A stretch of DNA of 64,000 nucleotides, taken from positions 345,304 to 409,303 of the forward strand of contig NZ_JABXWI010000012.1 of the NCBI RefSeq assembly GCF_014930365.1, given 5' to 3'. Positions 1-8,123 of the stretch are shown one piece after another. The translations under genes and the position numbers were made by a program. The notes under the pieces were generated by a model that saw only the letters and a list, made by a program, of their open reading frames with translations, searched no databases and was not told where the DNA came from. Each line of letters opens with the position of its first letter. Positions within the stretch are counted from its first letter, which is position 1. The DNA is from Streptomyces caniscabiei. Its GTDB lineage: Bacteria > Actinomycetota > Actinomycetes > Streptomycetales > Streptomycetaceae.

Positions 1-427
1 CCGTGGCCCCCTCGGGAGCGGGCAGAACGAGGGCACGCAGATCGGCGTGATGGGCTCCGGCCGGGTTGTCCTCGGCGAACGGCTCCGGGCTTCCGGACGG
101 CAGCGGCGGCCTGACGAGCCGGGGGAAGACCCAGCGCCCGTCCGACTCCGTGGCCAGACCGGGTACGTCCGTGCGCTGCGCCCCGGCGATCCCGTACGCC
201 GTGGCCGTCCCCACCGAGGCGAAGACGGCGACGGCGGCGGTCCACCGCAGGAGGGCACGCAGGACGCGACGGTCACGGCGTGGCCGGGTGGCAGGGGGCT
301 GAGCCGGCCCGACGGCAGAGGGCTCCGTGACCGGCGGCTCCGTGGTGTCCGCCGCCGAAGCCGGGGCGCCGTACGTCTCCGGCGTCTCCCGCACGGCTTC
401 CTCTGTGGTTCGTGCCTGCTCGCTCAT
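1..427 (-). CDS. Single-pass membrane protein, C-terminus cut by window edge
   Basis: Third gene of a translationally coupled set: its ATG at 427 overlaps the stop of the gene at 424-1278 (ATGA). The visible 142 residues have an acidic, Pro/Ala-rich cytoplasmic N-terminus (about 1-50), an Arg-rich stop-transfer stretch, one membrane helix (about 55-80) and the beginning of an extracellular domain. The plan is the same as in the two genes upstream, which suggests three diverged paralogues acting together at the membrane. I recognise no named family or catalytic motif. The end lies outside the window. Confidence 0.8.
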   Translation of the reverse strand, partial: MSEQARTTEEAVRETPETYGAPASAADTTEPPVTEPSAVGPAQPPATRPRRDRRVLRALLRWTAAVAVFASVGTATAYGIAGAQRTDVPGLATESDGRWVFPRLVRPPLPSGSPEPFAEDNPAGAHHADLRALVLPAPEGAT

Positions 428-1278
428 ACGGACACCCCCTGTTCGGCGACACGGTCGAGCTGGGTGCGCAGAAGTTCGGCCGCGCCCCGCTTGTCGAGGG
501 GCTTCGCCGCGCTCGCGGTGAGGGTGACGAGGACGTCTCCCGCGTAGGCGGAGCAGAACATCCCGTCCAGGGTCTTGTCGGTGCCCTTCGGAGTGAGGAA
601 GCACCTCGCGTTGTCGTGGCCCTTGATCCGCGGGCCGTCGCGGAAGACGTCCAGCGAGGCGAGGAACTCGTTCTGGAACGTCGAGCTGTCGCGCAAGGCG
701 CTCCTGTTCTCCATGCGGGCGAGGGTGATGCTGATCGAGGAGATGCCCTCGTCGGTCCGGTAGCCGAACGAAGCCGCGCTGAAGTAGCTGCGCATCGCCA
801 TGCCCTTGATGCGCTGCCGGTCGATCTGCCTCTCCAGCCGCTTGCGCTGGGCCCGGGGCAGACCGCTCAGGGACTTCTTGCGCAGGGACGCGGCCTGGGC
901 GCCACTGAATTCCGCGTCGGAGCCGAACTCCGCGAGATCCGGCCCCTGGACCCAGGTGTCGGTGCCGTACGGCACGAGCAGTCCCGCGAGTCCCGGCTGT
1001 GCCGTCGCCTTCTTCGCCCGGGCCCGCGCCTCGCTCTCGCTCTCACCCTTGTCGTCGGGGAACTTCCAGGTCGGGGCACCCGCCTCGCGGTCCGCGCCCC
1101 GTACGGTCACTCCCGTGAACCCCACACCGGCGATCAGCGCCCCCACGAGCAGCGCGGCCCCGGCGACCACCGCGATTCGGCGACGCGGCGCGGGCCGTCC
1201 GGCACCTGGCGCGGCCGGCACGACGGCGGCCGGCTCCTGCCCCGCCGGCTCCGGTCCCGGCGTCTCGTCCGCGCTCAC
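424..1278 (-). CDS. Single-pass membrane protein with extracellular domain, unknown function
   Basis: 284 residues. The GTG start at 1278 overlaps the stop of the upstream gene (GTGA), which decides the start against longer readings that only shadow the neighbour. Residues 1-33 are Pro/Ala-rich and cytoplasmic, 34-58 form a membrane helix, and the rest is a charged extracellular domain with two cysteines near the C-terminus (in RCFLTPKG and GMFCSAY) that could form a disulfide. No catalytic signature is visible. It forms an operon with 1275-2039 and 1-427. Confidence 0.85.
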   Translation of the reverse strand: MSADETPGPEPAGQEPAAVVPAAPGAGRPAPRRRIAVVAGAALLVGALIAGVGFTGVTVRGADREAGAPTWKFPDDKGESESEARARAKKATAQPGLAGLLVPYGTDTWVQGPDLAEFGSDAEFSGAQAASLRKKSLSGLPRAQRKRLERQIDRQRIKGMAMRSYFSAASFGYRTDEGISSISITLARMENRSALRDSSTFQNEFLASLDVFRDGPRIKGHDNARCFLTPKGTDKTLDGMFCSAYAGDVLVTLTASAAKPLDKRGAAELLRTQLDRVAEQGVSV

Positions 1279-2039
1279 AACCGCTCCATCTGCCGCTCGG
1301 CCAGATCCATGATCATCTTCTTGGGGACCTGCTTGCCGCCGTAGACCCAGATCTCCATCGCGACGTCCCCGCGCCAGGCGTGCGCCTCGGCCCTGTACAT
1401 CGGCTCGTATCCGGGCTCGGTGTCCGGCCGGGTGTGGACGTACGCCATGCCGTCCCCCGTGCCCTTGATGGCCCAACTGTCGGCGTCCGGCTGTTCCTCC
1501 GCCCAGGTCTGGTGGTTGTTGCTGGAGTCGTCGGCGGCCATGCTGTTGTGCTGCCGGAACTGGACCAGCCGGATCTCCACGTTGTACGAGTTGCCGACCT
1601 CCCAGCCGACGACGGCGGCCCGGCGGAACTCGTCGTTGACGAGGGCGCCGAACTTGTCGTTCGGCTCGGTGAAGTCGCCGGAGTAGTCGGCCATGGTCAT
1701 CCAGCCGTCGGCGCCCTCCAGCCACTCGGCCTTCTTGGCGCCCGCCGGCTTCTTCAGCAGCAGCCTGCGCAGATCGCCGTCCGTCCTCACCTTGCGGTCC
1801 TGGGCGGCGGAGAGCGGCTCGGGTCCCTCACCCTCGGCCCGGTCCATCACCGGCTGGGAGAGCGGGGGCAGTTCGGTGGGCTCCCGGTCGGCCTGGACGA
1901 GGTATCCGGCACAGGTTCCGGCGATCATCCCCAGCACCGCCGCCCCGGCGACGAACAGGACGCCGCGCCCCCGGCGCGGCGCGCGGGCGACGGGCTGCTC
2001 CGCAAGCTCCCCTTCAGCTCTTTCCGGTCTTTCCGGCAC
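1275..2039 (-). CDS. Single-pass membrane protein with extracellular domain, unknown function
   Basis: First gene of the three-gene coupled operon. I place the start at the GTG at 2039 because a GGGGGAG Shine-Dalgarno lies about ten bases upstream; a longer reading to 2114 adds an atypical Cys-rich segment. The 254-residue product has a charged cytoplasmic N-terminus, a membrane helix (about 26-48) and an extracellular domain of about 200 residues rich in Trp, Asp and Asn. Function unknown. The shared plan of the three genes suggests a membrane complex, which is inference. Confidence 0.85.
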   Translation of the reverse strand: MPERPERAEGELAEQPVARAPRRGRGVLFVAGAAVLGMIAGTCAGYLVQADREPTELPPLSQPVMDRAEGEGPEPLSAAQDRKVRTDGDLRRLLLKKPAGAKKAEWLEGADGWMTMADYSGDFTEPNDKFGALVNDEFRRAAVVGWEVGNSYNVEIRLVQFRQHNSMAADDSSNNHQTWAEEQPDADSWAIKGTGDGMAYVHTRPDTEPGYEPMYRAEAHAWRGDVAMEIWVYGGKQVPKKMIMDLAERQMERL

Positions 2040-2158
2040 TTCCAAGGCACTCCCCCACAAGAACGCGAAGCACGGACTCCTTATCCGCGCACAGGAGACC
2101 CATGGACCGCACACGGGGTTGCACCGAGGATGATCACGATTCGGACTAGCATGCGGGC

Positions 2159-2521
2159 ATGGCGAAGAAGCTCGTGATCAAGGTGACGGCGGGGGCCGAT
2201 GCCCCTGAGCGGTGCTCGCAGGCGTTCACGGTGGCGGCGGTGGCCGTCGCCAGCGGCGTCGAGGTGTCCCTGTGGCTGACGGGCGAGTCCGCGTGGTTCG
2301 CGCTGCCCGGCCGCGCCGCCGAGTTCGAGCTGCCGCACGCGGCCCCGCTGCCCGACCTGATCGACTCGGTCCTCGCCGGTGGCCGGCTCACCCTGTGCAC
2401 CCAGTGCGCGGCCCGCCGGGACATCACCGAGAAGGACGTCATCGAGGGCGTACGGATCGCCGGCGCCCAGGTGTTCGTGCAGGAGGCCATGACGGACGAC
2501 ACCCAGGCCCTCGTGTACTGA
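2159..2521 (+). CDS. DsrE family protein
   Basis: 120-residue DsrE/DsrF-like protein. Family members are small sulfur-relay proteins, often using a conserved cysteine. Cys80 and Cys83 (LTLCTQCAARR) are candidate sulfur carriers. The fold pattern is visible: an N-terminal strand (KLVIKVTAG), a helix, the strand VEVSLWLTG, and a C-terminal VFVQEA strand. The sulfurtransferase at 3269-4108 makes a sulfur-trafficking role plausible, though no acceptor is evident. There is no Shine-Dalgarno; TAGCAT ends six bases before the ATG, so the mRNA is probably leaderless. Confidence 0.88.
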   Translation: MAKKLVIKVTAGADAPERCSQAFTVAAVAVASGVEVSLWLTGESAWFALPGRAAEFELPHAAPLPDLIDSVLAGGRLTLCTQCAARRDITEKDVIEGVRIAGAQVFVQEAMTDDTQALVY

Positions 2522-2548
2522 CGGCATCCGGACGTCGCGTCCTCCGGA

Positions 2549-2809
2549 TCACGGCCGGCGTCTCTTGCCGTCCAGCTCGTCCCACCACTCGTCGGACTTC
2601 GGGTCGCCCGAGGGGTCGTCCCACCAGCGGTCGTCGGGGCCGCGCCGGTTGGCGACGACGGCGGCGAGCGGCGGGATGACCATCGCGACCACACACATGC
2701 CGACCGCGACCGGGACCGACCAGAGGCGTACGACGCCCCAGGCCAGGACGAAGAGGGCCAGGCACGTGCCCATCATGGCGAAGTACAGGTGGCGCCGGCG
2801 GGCGTACAT
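2549..2809 (-). CDS. DUF3099 family small membrane protein
   Basis: 86-residue protein of the DUF3099 type: a basic N-terminus (MYARRRHLYF), two membrane helices (about 9-27 and 31-50), then an acidic Trp-rich cytoplasmic tail (DDRWWDDPSG, DEWWDELDG). The ATG at 2809 is preceded by GGAGGT almost without spacing, so the start is the usual family start but not certain. Function unknown. It is separated from the upstream DUF1416 gene by a strong hairpin. Confidence 0.8.
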   Translation of the reverse strand: MYARRRHLYFAMMGTCLALFVLAWGVVRLWSVPVAVGMCVVAMVIPPLAAVVANRRGPDDRWWDDPSGDPKSDEWWDELDGKRRRP

Positions 2810-2836
2810 ACCTCCAGCGTAGGTCCGCGCACGACC

Positions 2837-2866
2837 GAGGGCCGCACTCCGGGGAGTGCGGCCCTC
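2837..2866. terminator. Hairpin between DUF1416 and DUF3099 genes
   Basis: Perfect GC-rich inverted repeat: GAGGGCCGCACTCC pairs with GGAGTGCGGCCCTC across a tiny loop. It sits between the end of DUF1416 and the start of DUF3099 (both on the minus strand). It lacks a long U-tract, as is common in Streptomyces terminators. Confidence 0.7.
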
Positions 2867-2894
2867 AGCTGTTCGACTGTTCGACGAAGCCGTC

Positions 2895-3182
2895 TCAGAC
2901 GGCGATCGCGACCTCCGCCAGGCCGCCCTTCTCGGCGACGACGGTCCGGTCGGCGGTGCCGCCGGGGACGAGCGCACGAACGGTCCAGGTGCCCTCGGCC
3001 GCGTAGAAGCGGAACTGGCCCGTCGCGGAGGTGGGGACCTCCGCCGTGAACTCGCCGGTCGAGTCCAGCAGACGGACGTAGCCCGTCACCGGCTCGCCGT
3101 CGCGGGTCACCTGACCCTGGATCGTGGTCTCACCGGGCTTGATCGTCGAGGCGTCCGGGCCGCCGGCCTTCGCTCCACACAT
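2895..3182 (-). CDS. DUF1416 family protein
   Basis: 95-residue actinobacterial DUF1416 protein, predicted as a small beta-sandwich (GETTIQGQVTRDGEPV, GYVRLLDSTGEF, GQFRFYAAEGTWTVRAL). The start is the ATG at 3182 (MCGAKAGG), which has GGAGA at good spacing; an ATG four codons upstream lacks a Shine-Dalgarno. Genes of this family commonly sit downstream of the thiosulfate sulfurtransferase, as here (86 bp gap), so a role in sulfur metabolism is inferred from linkage only. The Cys near the N-terminus is typical. Confidence 0.9.
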   Translation of the reverse strand: MCGAKAGGPDASTIKPGETTIQGQVTRDGEPVTGYVRLLDSTGEFTAEVPTSATGQFRFYAAEGTWTVRALVPGGTADRTVVAEKGGLAEVAIAV

Positions 3183-3268
3183 GTCTTTCTCCATAAGGGG
3201 TCTGACCGGAGGAAGGCCGGTCGGGACGAACGGGGGTGTGCGGGTACCGCTGGTGGTGCCGGCGGTGC

Positions 3269-4108
3269 TTACTTGTTGGCGCCGAGCTCGATCGGGACGC
3301 CGACGAGGCTGCCGTACTCGGTCCAGGAGCCGTCGTAGTTCTTGACGTTCTCCACGCCGAGCAGCTCGTGCAGGACGAACCAGGTCAGCGCGGAGCGCTC
3401 ACCGATGCGGCAGTAGGCGATGGTGTCCTTGGCGAGGTCCACCTGCTCGTCGGCGTAGAGCTCCTTGAGCTCGTCGTCCGACTTGAAGGTGCCGTCGTCG
3501 TTGGCGTTCTTCGACCACGGGATGTTGCGGGCGCTGGGCACGTGGCCCGGACGCTGCGACTGCTCCTGCGGCAGGTGGGCCGGGGCGAGCAGCTTGCCGG
3601 AGAACTCGTCGGGCGAGCGCACGTCGACCAGGTTCTGCGAGCCGATCGCGGCGACGACGTCGTCACGGAAGGCGCGGATCGCGGTGTTCTGCGGCTTGGC
3701 CTTGTACTCGGTCGCGGGGCGCGCCGGCACCTCGTCGGTCAGCTCGCGGGCGTCCAGCTCCCACTTCTTGCGGCCGCCGTCGAGCAGCTTGACGTTCTCG
3801 TGGCCGTACAGCTTGAAGTACCAGTAGGCGTACGAAGCGAACCAGTTGTTGTTGCCGCCGTAGAGGACGACGAGGGTGTCGTTGCCGATGCCCTTGGCCG
3901 ACAGGAGCTTCTCGAAGCCCTCCTGGTCGACGAAGTCGCGGCGGACCGGGTCCTGGAGGTCCTTCGTCCAGTCGATCCGGATCGCGTTCTTGATGTGGTT
4001 CTTCTCGTACGCGGTGGTGTCCTCGTCGACCTCGACGATGGCGATGTTCGGGTCGTCGAGGTTGGCCTCGACCCAGTCGGCGTCTACCAGGACGTCGCTG
4101 CGGCTCAT
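3269..4108 (-). CDS. sseA: Thiosulfate sulfurtransferase (rhodanese, SseA/CysA type)
   Basis: 279-residue tandem rhodanese that transfers sulfane sulfur from thiosulfate (or mercaptopyruvate) to thiophilic acceptors in the cytosol. The N-terminal domain (about 8-125) is inactive, having YGGNNNWFA where the active loop would be. The C-terminal domain carries the catalytic Cys233 in YCRIGERSA and the DVRSPDEFSG motif. The start has GGAGGAG upstream. Upstream lies a cysteine-containing leader peptide (4242-4322) and GC-rich hairpins, suggesting control by cysteine supply. Corresponds to S. coelicolor SCO4164 (cysA) from memory. Confidence 0.93.
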   Translation of the reverse strand: MSRSDVLVDADWVEANLDDPNIAIVEVDEDTTAYEKNHIKNAIRIDWTKDLQDPVRRDFVDQEGFEKLLSAKGIGNDTLVVLYGGNNNWFASYAYWYFKLYGHENVKLLDGGRKKWELDARELTDEVPARPATEYKAKPQNTAIRAFRDDVVAAIGSQNLVDVRSPDEFSGKLLAPAHLPQEQSQRPGHVPSARNIPWSKNANDDGTFKSDDELKELYADEQVDLAKDTIAYCRIGERSALTWFVLHELLGVENVKNYDGSWTEYGSLVGVPIELGANK

Positions 4109-4182
4109 GCTCTTTCTCCTCCGGGGCAGTTACGGCGGGGTGCGGGTGCCTCCGGCGGTTCGGCCGGGGCGCGCGGGGATGG

Positions 4183-4201
4183 GCCCTGGCTCGAACAGGG
4201 C
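4183..4201 (-). promoter_or_regulatory. Candidate attenuator hairpin in sulfurtransferase leader
   Basis: Inverted repeat GCCCTG/CAGGGC with a seven-base loop in the 133-bp interval between the leader-peptide stop and the sulfurtransferase start. A further GC-rich repeat lies just 5' of it. Translation of the leader peptide could affect folding here; this is inference. Confidence 0.35.
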
Positions 4202-4241
4202 AGGCATCGGGGGGACGCGGCGGCAGGACTCCGCCGCTCGC

Positions 4242-4322
4242 TCAGAAAGTGCGACAGAGCATGGCGGCGACGCGGCACAGGTCTACTGCCCGCCGCTTCG
4301 TGAGGTCCGCCTGTCGCTTCAT
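4242..4322 (-). CDS. Putative cysteine-containing leader peptide
   Basis: 26-residue peptide beginning MKRQADLTKRRAVDL and ending with Cys-Arg at residues 16-17 (LCRV) and 23-24 (LCRT). Streptomyces genomes carry near-identical short leader peptides upstream of sulfur-assimilation genes, and the clustered Cys codons fit a uORF that senses charged tRNA-Cys. It lies 133 bp before the sulfurtransferase on the same strand. There is no good Shine-Dalgarno. The peptide itself probably has no function beyond regulation. Confidence 0.7.
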   Translation of the reverse strand: MKRQADLTKRRAVDLCRVAAMLCRTF

Positions 4323-4537
4323 AGGGATCGATCGTAGGGACGGACAGGCGGGCGTGTCACCGGCATGTCGTATTCTGAGACGCGATCGTCCGGAATGTGG
4401 GATGGAGTGACTGTCGAGGCTGTGGTGGTGGGGCCGCCGGGCCCTTGTAGCCGTCGTCACATCTGCGGTGCGGACGGCGTTGTCTCGCCTTTCGGACACC
4501 GCGAGAGTACGCCCACGGGGGTGAGCCGACCGTCGTC

Positions 4538-5272
4538 CTACCCCGCCAGCCTGACGTTCGAACCCCGCACCGTGATGTCCACACCGTCCGGCGCCGCCTC
4601 GACCTTGTCGAGCTTGATGCCGCCGGGGAGGTTGTCGATGGCCTGCTGGAAGTCGGTGATCGAACGGACGACGTTCTCGGCGAGGTCGGCGCCGCCCAGG
4701 CTGGGCAGGGAGTCGGCCTGCACCTCGACCTTGTCGCCCTTGACGCTGACGGTGCTGAGGACGGAGACGGTCTGCGGGTCGAGGGCCGGCGGGTCGATCT
4801 CGACGTTGACCTTGATCTTGCCCTTGCCGCCGTCGGAGAGGCCGACGACGCGGGCGGTGAAGCCGAGCCCCACGTCGGTGGGCTCCGACTTGGCGGCCTT
4901 CAGGAGCTCGTCGTACGAGATGGTCGCGGTGCCGGTGGCGCTGGTGGCCGTGGCGGAGCTGTAGTCGCTGGAGAAGGCGACGCCGCGCATGTTCGCCTTC
5001 AGATCGGCGATGCGGATGCTCTCGTCGGGCTTGCCGGTGCTCGCCTCGAAGTTCTCGATGCCGACCTCGACGTCGTCCAGTTCGCCGCCCGCGACCTGGG
5101 TGAGGAACGGGAAGCCCTTGATGGACACGTCCGGGGTGCTCGTCAGGCCCTCGCTCGCCTTCAGCTGCTGGGCCGCCTCGTCCTCGGCGAAACCGACGGC
5201 CACGCGGTCGGCGACGACGAAGAGGCCGCCCAGGATCACGGCGACGATGACAAGTATTCGCAGTGCGCGCAT
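4538..5272 (-). CDS. DUF2993 (LmeA-like) phospholipid-binding protein
   Basis: 244 residues. An N-terminal signal-anchor helix (ALRILVIVAVILGGLF) precedes a DUF2993 domain that fills the rest. The family includes mycobacterial LmeA, a periplasmic phospholipid-binding protein linked to lipoglycan maturation. The pattern GFPFLTQVAGG followed by long amphipathic strands is characteristic. It is probably exported and acts at the outer face of the membrane. The gene stands alone; the interval to the leader peptide (4323-4537) should hold the leader's promoter. Confidence 0.88.
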   Translation of the reverse strand: MRALRILVIVAVILGGLFVVADRVAVGFAEDEAAQQLKASEGLTSTPDVSIKGFPFLTQVAGGELDDVEVGIENFEASTGKPDESIRIADLKANMRGVAFSSDYSSATATSATGTATISYDELLKAAKSEPTDVGLGFTARVVGLSDGGKGKIKVNVEIDPPALDPQTVSVLSTVSVKGDKVEVQADSLPSLGGADLAENVVRSITDFQQAIDNLPGGIKLDKVEAAPDGVDITVRGSNVRLAG

Positions 5273-5440
5273 CTCTCGGTGTTCCCCACGTAGTCCACTC
5301 GGCGGCCGAACGGTATCTACGCGAGGGTAATCGGGCGGGGGCGGGGGCGGGGTGAAGTGGCCCGCCTTGTTGATCAGCTGTGACAGGGGTGCGGTGTCGG
5401 GTGCGTGGTCGGGTGCGTGGTCGGGTGCGGCTCCGGTGGG

Positions 5441-5520
5441 ACTTCTCGCGCAGTTCCCCGCGCCCCTGAAAAGCAGGGGCTGCGCCCCGTGCTTTTCAGG
5501 GGCGCAGGGCCTGATCTTTT
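5441..5520 (-). repeat. Dispersed intergenic repeat, copy 1 (inverted), with long stem-loop
   Basis: The minus strand reads the core GGGGCGCGGGGAACTGCGCG (5448-5467). Beside it 5460-5475 pairs perfectly with 5490-5505 (16-bp stem, arms GCGCCCCTGAAAAGCA and its complement) around a GC-rich loop. It sits downstream of the membrane-protein gene at 5533-6738 and probably acts as its terminator. Confidence 0.75.
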
Positions 5521-5532
5521 AGGGGCGTCTCG

Positions 5533-6738
5533 TCAGACCAACGCGCGGCCCAGCAGATACACCGCCGGCGCCGCAGCCGTCAGCGGCAGCGCCACCCCCG
5601 CGGTGAAGTGGACGAAGCGAGAGGGGTAGTCGTAGGCGGCGACCCGGTGGCCGATGAGCGCGCAGAGACCGGCACCGGCCCCGAGCAGCGCACCGGACGT
5701 CCCCAGATCCGTCGCACCACCGGCGGCGATACCCCCACCCGTGGCCGCCAGCAGCGCGACGACCACCGAGGCCGCAGTGGGCAGCGGCAGCGCGCGGGCC
5801 AGTACGGCCGCCGCGACCGCGGCCCCGCCGACCGTCACCGCGTCCGCCGCGGCCGCCAGATAGCCGGTCGCGACGATCGCCAGCGCCGACGAGGCCACCG
5901 TCGCCATCAGGCCGTACATCCGCTCGTCCGGGTCCGCGTGACTGCGCAGCCCCAGCACGATGCCGAGCAGCACCCACACGCCGAGCGTCCCGAGGATCGC
6001 GGCGGGCGCGTGCTCCCGGCCGGCCACGAAGAGGGCCGCGTCCGACGCGAGGGCGCCCGCGAAGGCCAGCACGATGCCCTGCCTGGCCGGCCACATGCCG
6101 TTCAGCCGGAACCAGCCCGCCGCCGTCACGGCCTGGAGGACCACCAGCGGTACGGCGAGGGCGTACTCCCCGATCGCCGCGGCACCGGCCAGCAGCAGGC
6201 CCAGTACGGCCGTGATCAGCGCCGGCTGCATGCCGGGCTCGATGATCGGCGACCGGCCCTCGGCCCGCGCCCGCTGGGCGTCGGTGACCCGGGTGTTGCC
6301 GGTGAGGGTGGGCGGACCGTAGCCGGGCGCGGAAGGGGCGGCAGCGGCGTCCGGAGCGGCCTGGGACTGAGCGTGCGCCGGAGGCTGGACCTGCGGTTGT
6401 GCGTACTGCGGCTGCGCCTGGAACTGCGGCTGCGCCGGGGGCTGGTGCTGGGGCTGGTGCGGGTGCTGTGGGTCGTGCTGGGCCTGCGGGGCGTACTGGC
6501 CGGCGTCCGTCTGCTGGGGCAGGTACGCCGTCTCCGTCAGGTTGGCGGCGGGCGAGGTCCGGGGCTGCATCTGGGTCTCCCAGGTCTGCCCCTCCCACTG
6601 CTGGGCGTGGGCGGCCTGGCCGTCGTCGTAGCCCTGCCAGTGCGGCTGCGGCTGCGGCTGCTGGTACGCGTCGTAGCCCTGGTTGCCCTGGTGGTCGTGC
6701 CCCTGGTGGCCCTCGTACCCGTACGGCTGGTTGCTCAT
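5533..6738 (-). CDS. Polytopic membrane protein with Gln/His/Pro-rich N-terminus
   Basis: 401 residues. The first ~150 residues are a hydrophilic low-complexity tail full of Gln, His, Pro and Tyr (QPQPQPHW, HPHQPQHQPP). From about 165 to the end there are roughly ten hydrophobic segments rich in Ala, Gly, Leu and Val (ALITAVLGLLLAG, LGVWVLLGIVLGL). The ATG at 6738 lies ten bases after the stop of the MoaD-like gene, whose last codons contain AGGAGG, so the two are probably cotranscribed. No transport motif is recognised and its role is unknown. Confidence 0.85.
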   Translation of the reverse strand: MSNQPYGYEGHQGHDHQGNQGYDAYQQPQPQPHWQGYDDGQAAHAQQWEGQTWETQMQPRTSPAANLTETAYLPQQTDAGQYAPQAQHDPQHPHQPQHQPPAQPQFQAQPQYAQPQVQPPAHAQSQAAPDAAAAPSAPGYGPPTLTGNTRVTDAQRARAEGRSPIIEPGMQPALITAVLGLLLAGAAAIGEYALAVPLVVLQAVTAAGWFRLNGMWPARQGIVLAFAGALASDAALFVAGREHAPAAILGTLGVWVLLGIVLGLRSHADPDERMYGLMATVASSALAIVATGYLAAAADAVTVGGAAVAAAVLARALPLPTAASVVVALLAATGGGIAAGGATDLGTSGALLGAGAGLCALIGHRVAAYDYPSRFVHFTAGVALPLTAAAPAVYLLGRALV

Positions 6739-6748
6739 GATGTGGGGG

Positions 6749-7003
6749 TCACCCTCCTGCGAACGGCGGGAGCACCTCGACCGTGCCGCCCTCGGCCAGA
6801 CGTACCGTCTCATGCGCACGGGTACCCACGGGGTTTCCGTCGACGAGGAACGAGCATCGTCGCAGGACTCGGTCGAGTTCGCCGGGGTGCCGGTCACGGG
6901 CGGCGGTCAGGGCGTCCGCGAGAGTGGCCGCGTCGTAGGGCTCCTCGGCGACGCCGGCTGCGGACTTGGCTGCGGCCCAGTAGCGGACGGTGCCCTTTGG
7001 CAT
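6749..7003 (-). CDS. MoaD/ThiS-family sulfur-carrier-like protein
   Basis: 84-residue beta-grasp protein ending in Gly-Gly (PPFAGG), the C-terminus that is adenylated and thiocarboxylated in MoaD, ThiS and CysO. TVRYWAAAKSAAG and the closing VEVLPPFAGG are typical of the family. No E1-like activating enzyme or molybdopterin gene is visible nearby, so the acceptor pathway cannot be assigned. The gene leads a pair with the membrane protein at 5533-6738, which starts ten bases downstream. Confidence 0.88.
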   Translation of the reverse strand: MPKGTVRYWAAAKSAAGVAEEPYDAATLADALTAARDRHPGELDRVLRRCSFLVDGNPVGTRAHETVRLAEGGTVEVLPPFAGG

Positions 7004-7034
7004 CTGCGTTCCTCTTGTATGAGTCGTGACGGGG

Positions 7035-7964
7035 TCAGGCTACGCCCCTGTCCGCGACCCCTTTCACCACCCACTCCCCGATCCTCTCCAGCAATTCCAC
7101 GCTCGCCGCGTTCTCCGCGTGGCCCATCCCCCGCTCCAGCCAGAGTTCCCCGTCGTCGCCCGCCGCAGCGGCCAGCATCTCCGGGTGGTCGAGCGGGAAA
7201 TAGCCGTCCCGGTCGCCGTGGACTATCAGCAGGGGGGTCGGGGCGATGAGGGGCACGGATTCCACCGGGGAGAGGGGGACGGGATCCCAGTCGCGGTGGT
7301 GGATACGGGTGCGGAAACCGTAGCGGCCGAGGAGGCGGCCCTCGGGGCGGGTGATGAGCCAGTGGACCCGGCGCATGGGGGCCGTGCCCCGGTAGTACCA
7401 GCGGGCCGGGGCGCTGACCGAGACGACGGCGTCCGTGTCTGGGCCGACTACGGCGTCCGTGGCCTCATCGACATCGACGACCGTGTCCGGTCGGGCCGCG
7501 TGGCGCAGGACGACCGAGCCGCCCATGGAGAAGCCGACGGTGGCGACGCGCGTGTGGCCGAGTTCACGGGCCCAGCGGACCGCCGCCGCGAGGTCGAGCA
7601 CCTCACGGTCGCCGACCGTGGAGAGGCCGCCGGAGCGTCCGTGGCCCCGGAAGGAGAAGGTGACGACGGACCCGTACCGGGCGAACGCCTCCGCCACCCT
7701 TCGAACGTACGGACGATCGACGTCGCCCGTGAAGCCGTGCGCGACGACGACGGCCAGGTGGCCGGAGGGTGGAGTTCCGGTGTCGTCCGGGCCGTTGTAT
7801 ACAACGGCTTTCGGATCGTATACGGCCTCGATATTCACCCCGTCGTCAGTCCGCAGAAACCTGCGCAAAGGGGTTCGCGGAGGTCCCGAAACGGTTCGAG
7901 GGGCCGTCTCAGAGTTCGGGATGTCGAAAGATCGCGTCACATGGCCTGCCGGACCAGCACTCAT
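7035..7964 (-). CDS. Alpha/beta hydrolase
   Basis: 309-residue alpha/beta-hydrolase-fold protein. Visible: oxyanion strand VVVAHGFTG (73-80), nucleophile Ser146 in GFSMGG, likely acid Asp253 (in VHGDRDGYFP, 248-256), and His282 in GMGHAEN. The substrate is unknown; the fold resembles serine aminopeptidase/lysophospholipase-type hydrolases. No signal peptide, so cytosolic. The chosen ATG at 7964 has no Shine-Dalgarno. An in-frame GTG at residue 9 is an alternative start. It is divergent from glnR with about 160 bp between. Confidence 0.87.
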   Translation of the reverse strand: MSAGPAGHVTRSFDIPNSETAPRTVSGPPRTPLRRFLRTDDGVNIEAVYDPKAVVYNGPDDTGTPPSGHLAVVVAHGFTGDVDRPYVRRVAEAFARYGSVVTFSFRGHGRSGGLSTVGDREVLDLAAAVRWARELGHTRVATVGFSMGGSVVLRHAARPDTVVDVDEATDAVVGPDTDAVVSVSAPARWYYRGTAPMRRVHWLITRPEGRLLGRYGFRTRIHHRDWDPVPLSPVESVPLIAPTPLLIVHGDRDGYFPLDHPEMLAAAAGDDGELWLERGMGHAENAASVELLERIGEWVVKGVADRGVA

Positions 7965-8123
7965 GTGGGCTATTCTGCTGGACAGAGGACTCGGGCAATG
8001 TCGCCCCCGGGTCCTTTCGTGCTTTAGGCAAGCTTGTATACGAGCGGAAAAACGCCAGGTGACCGCAGCTGTACGAGCCGCCGCCACACGCGTCCTCGCA
8101 GGGACCGAGGAGGAACCAGACGC

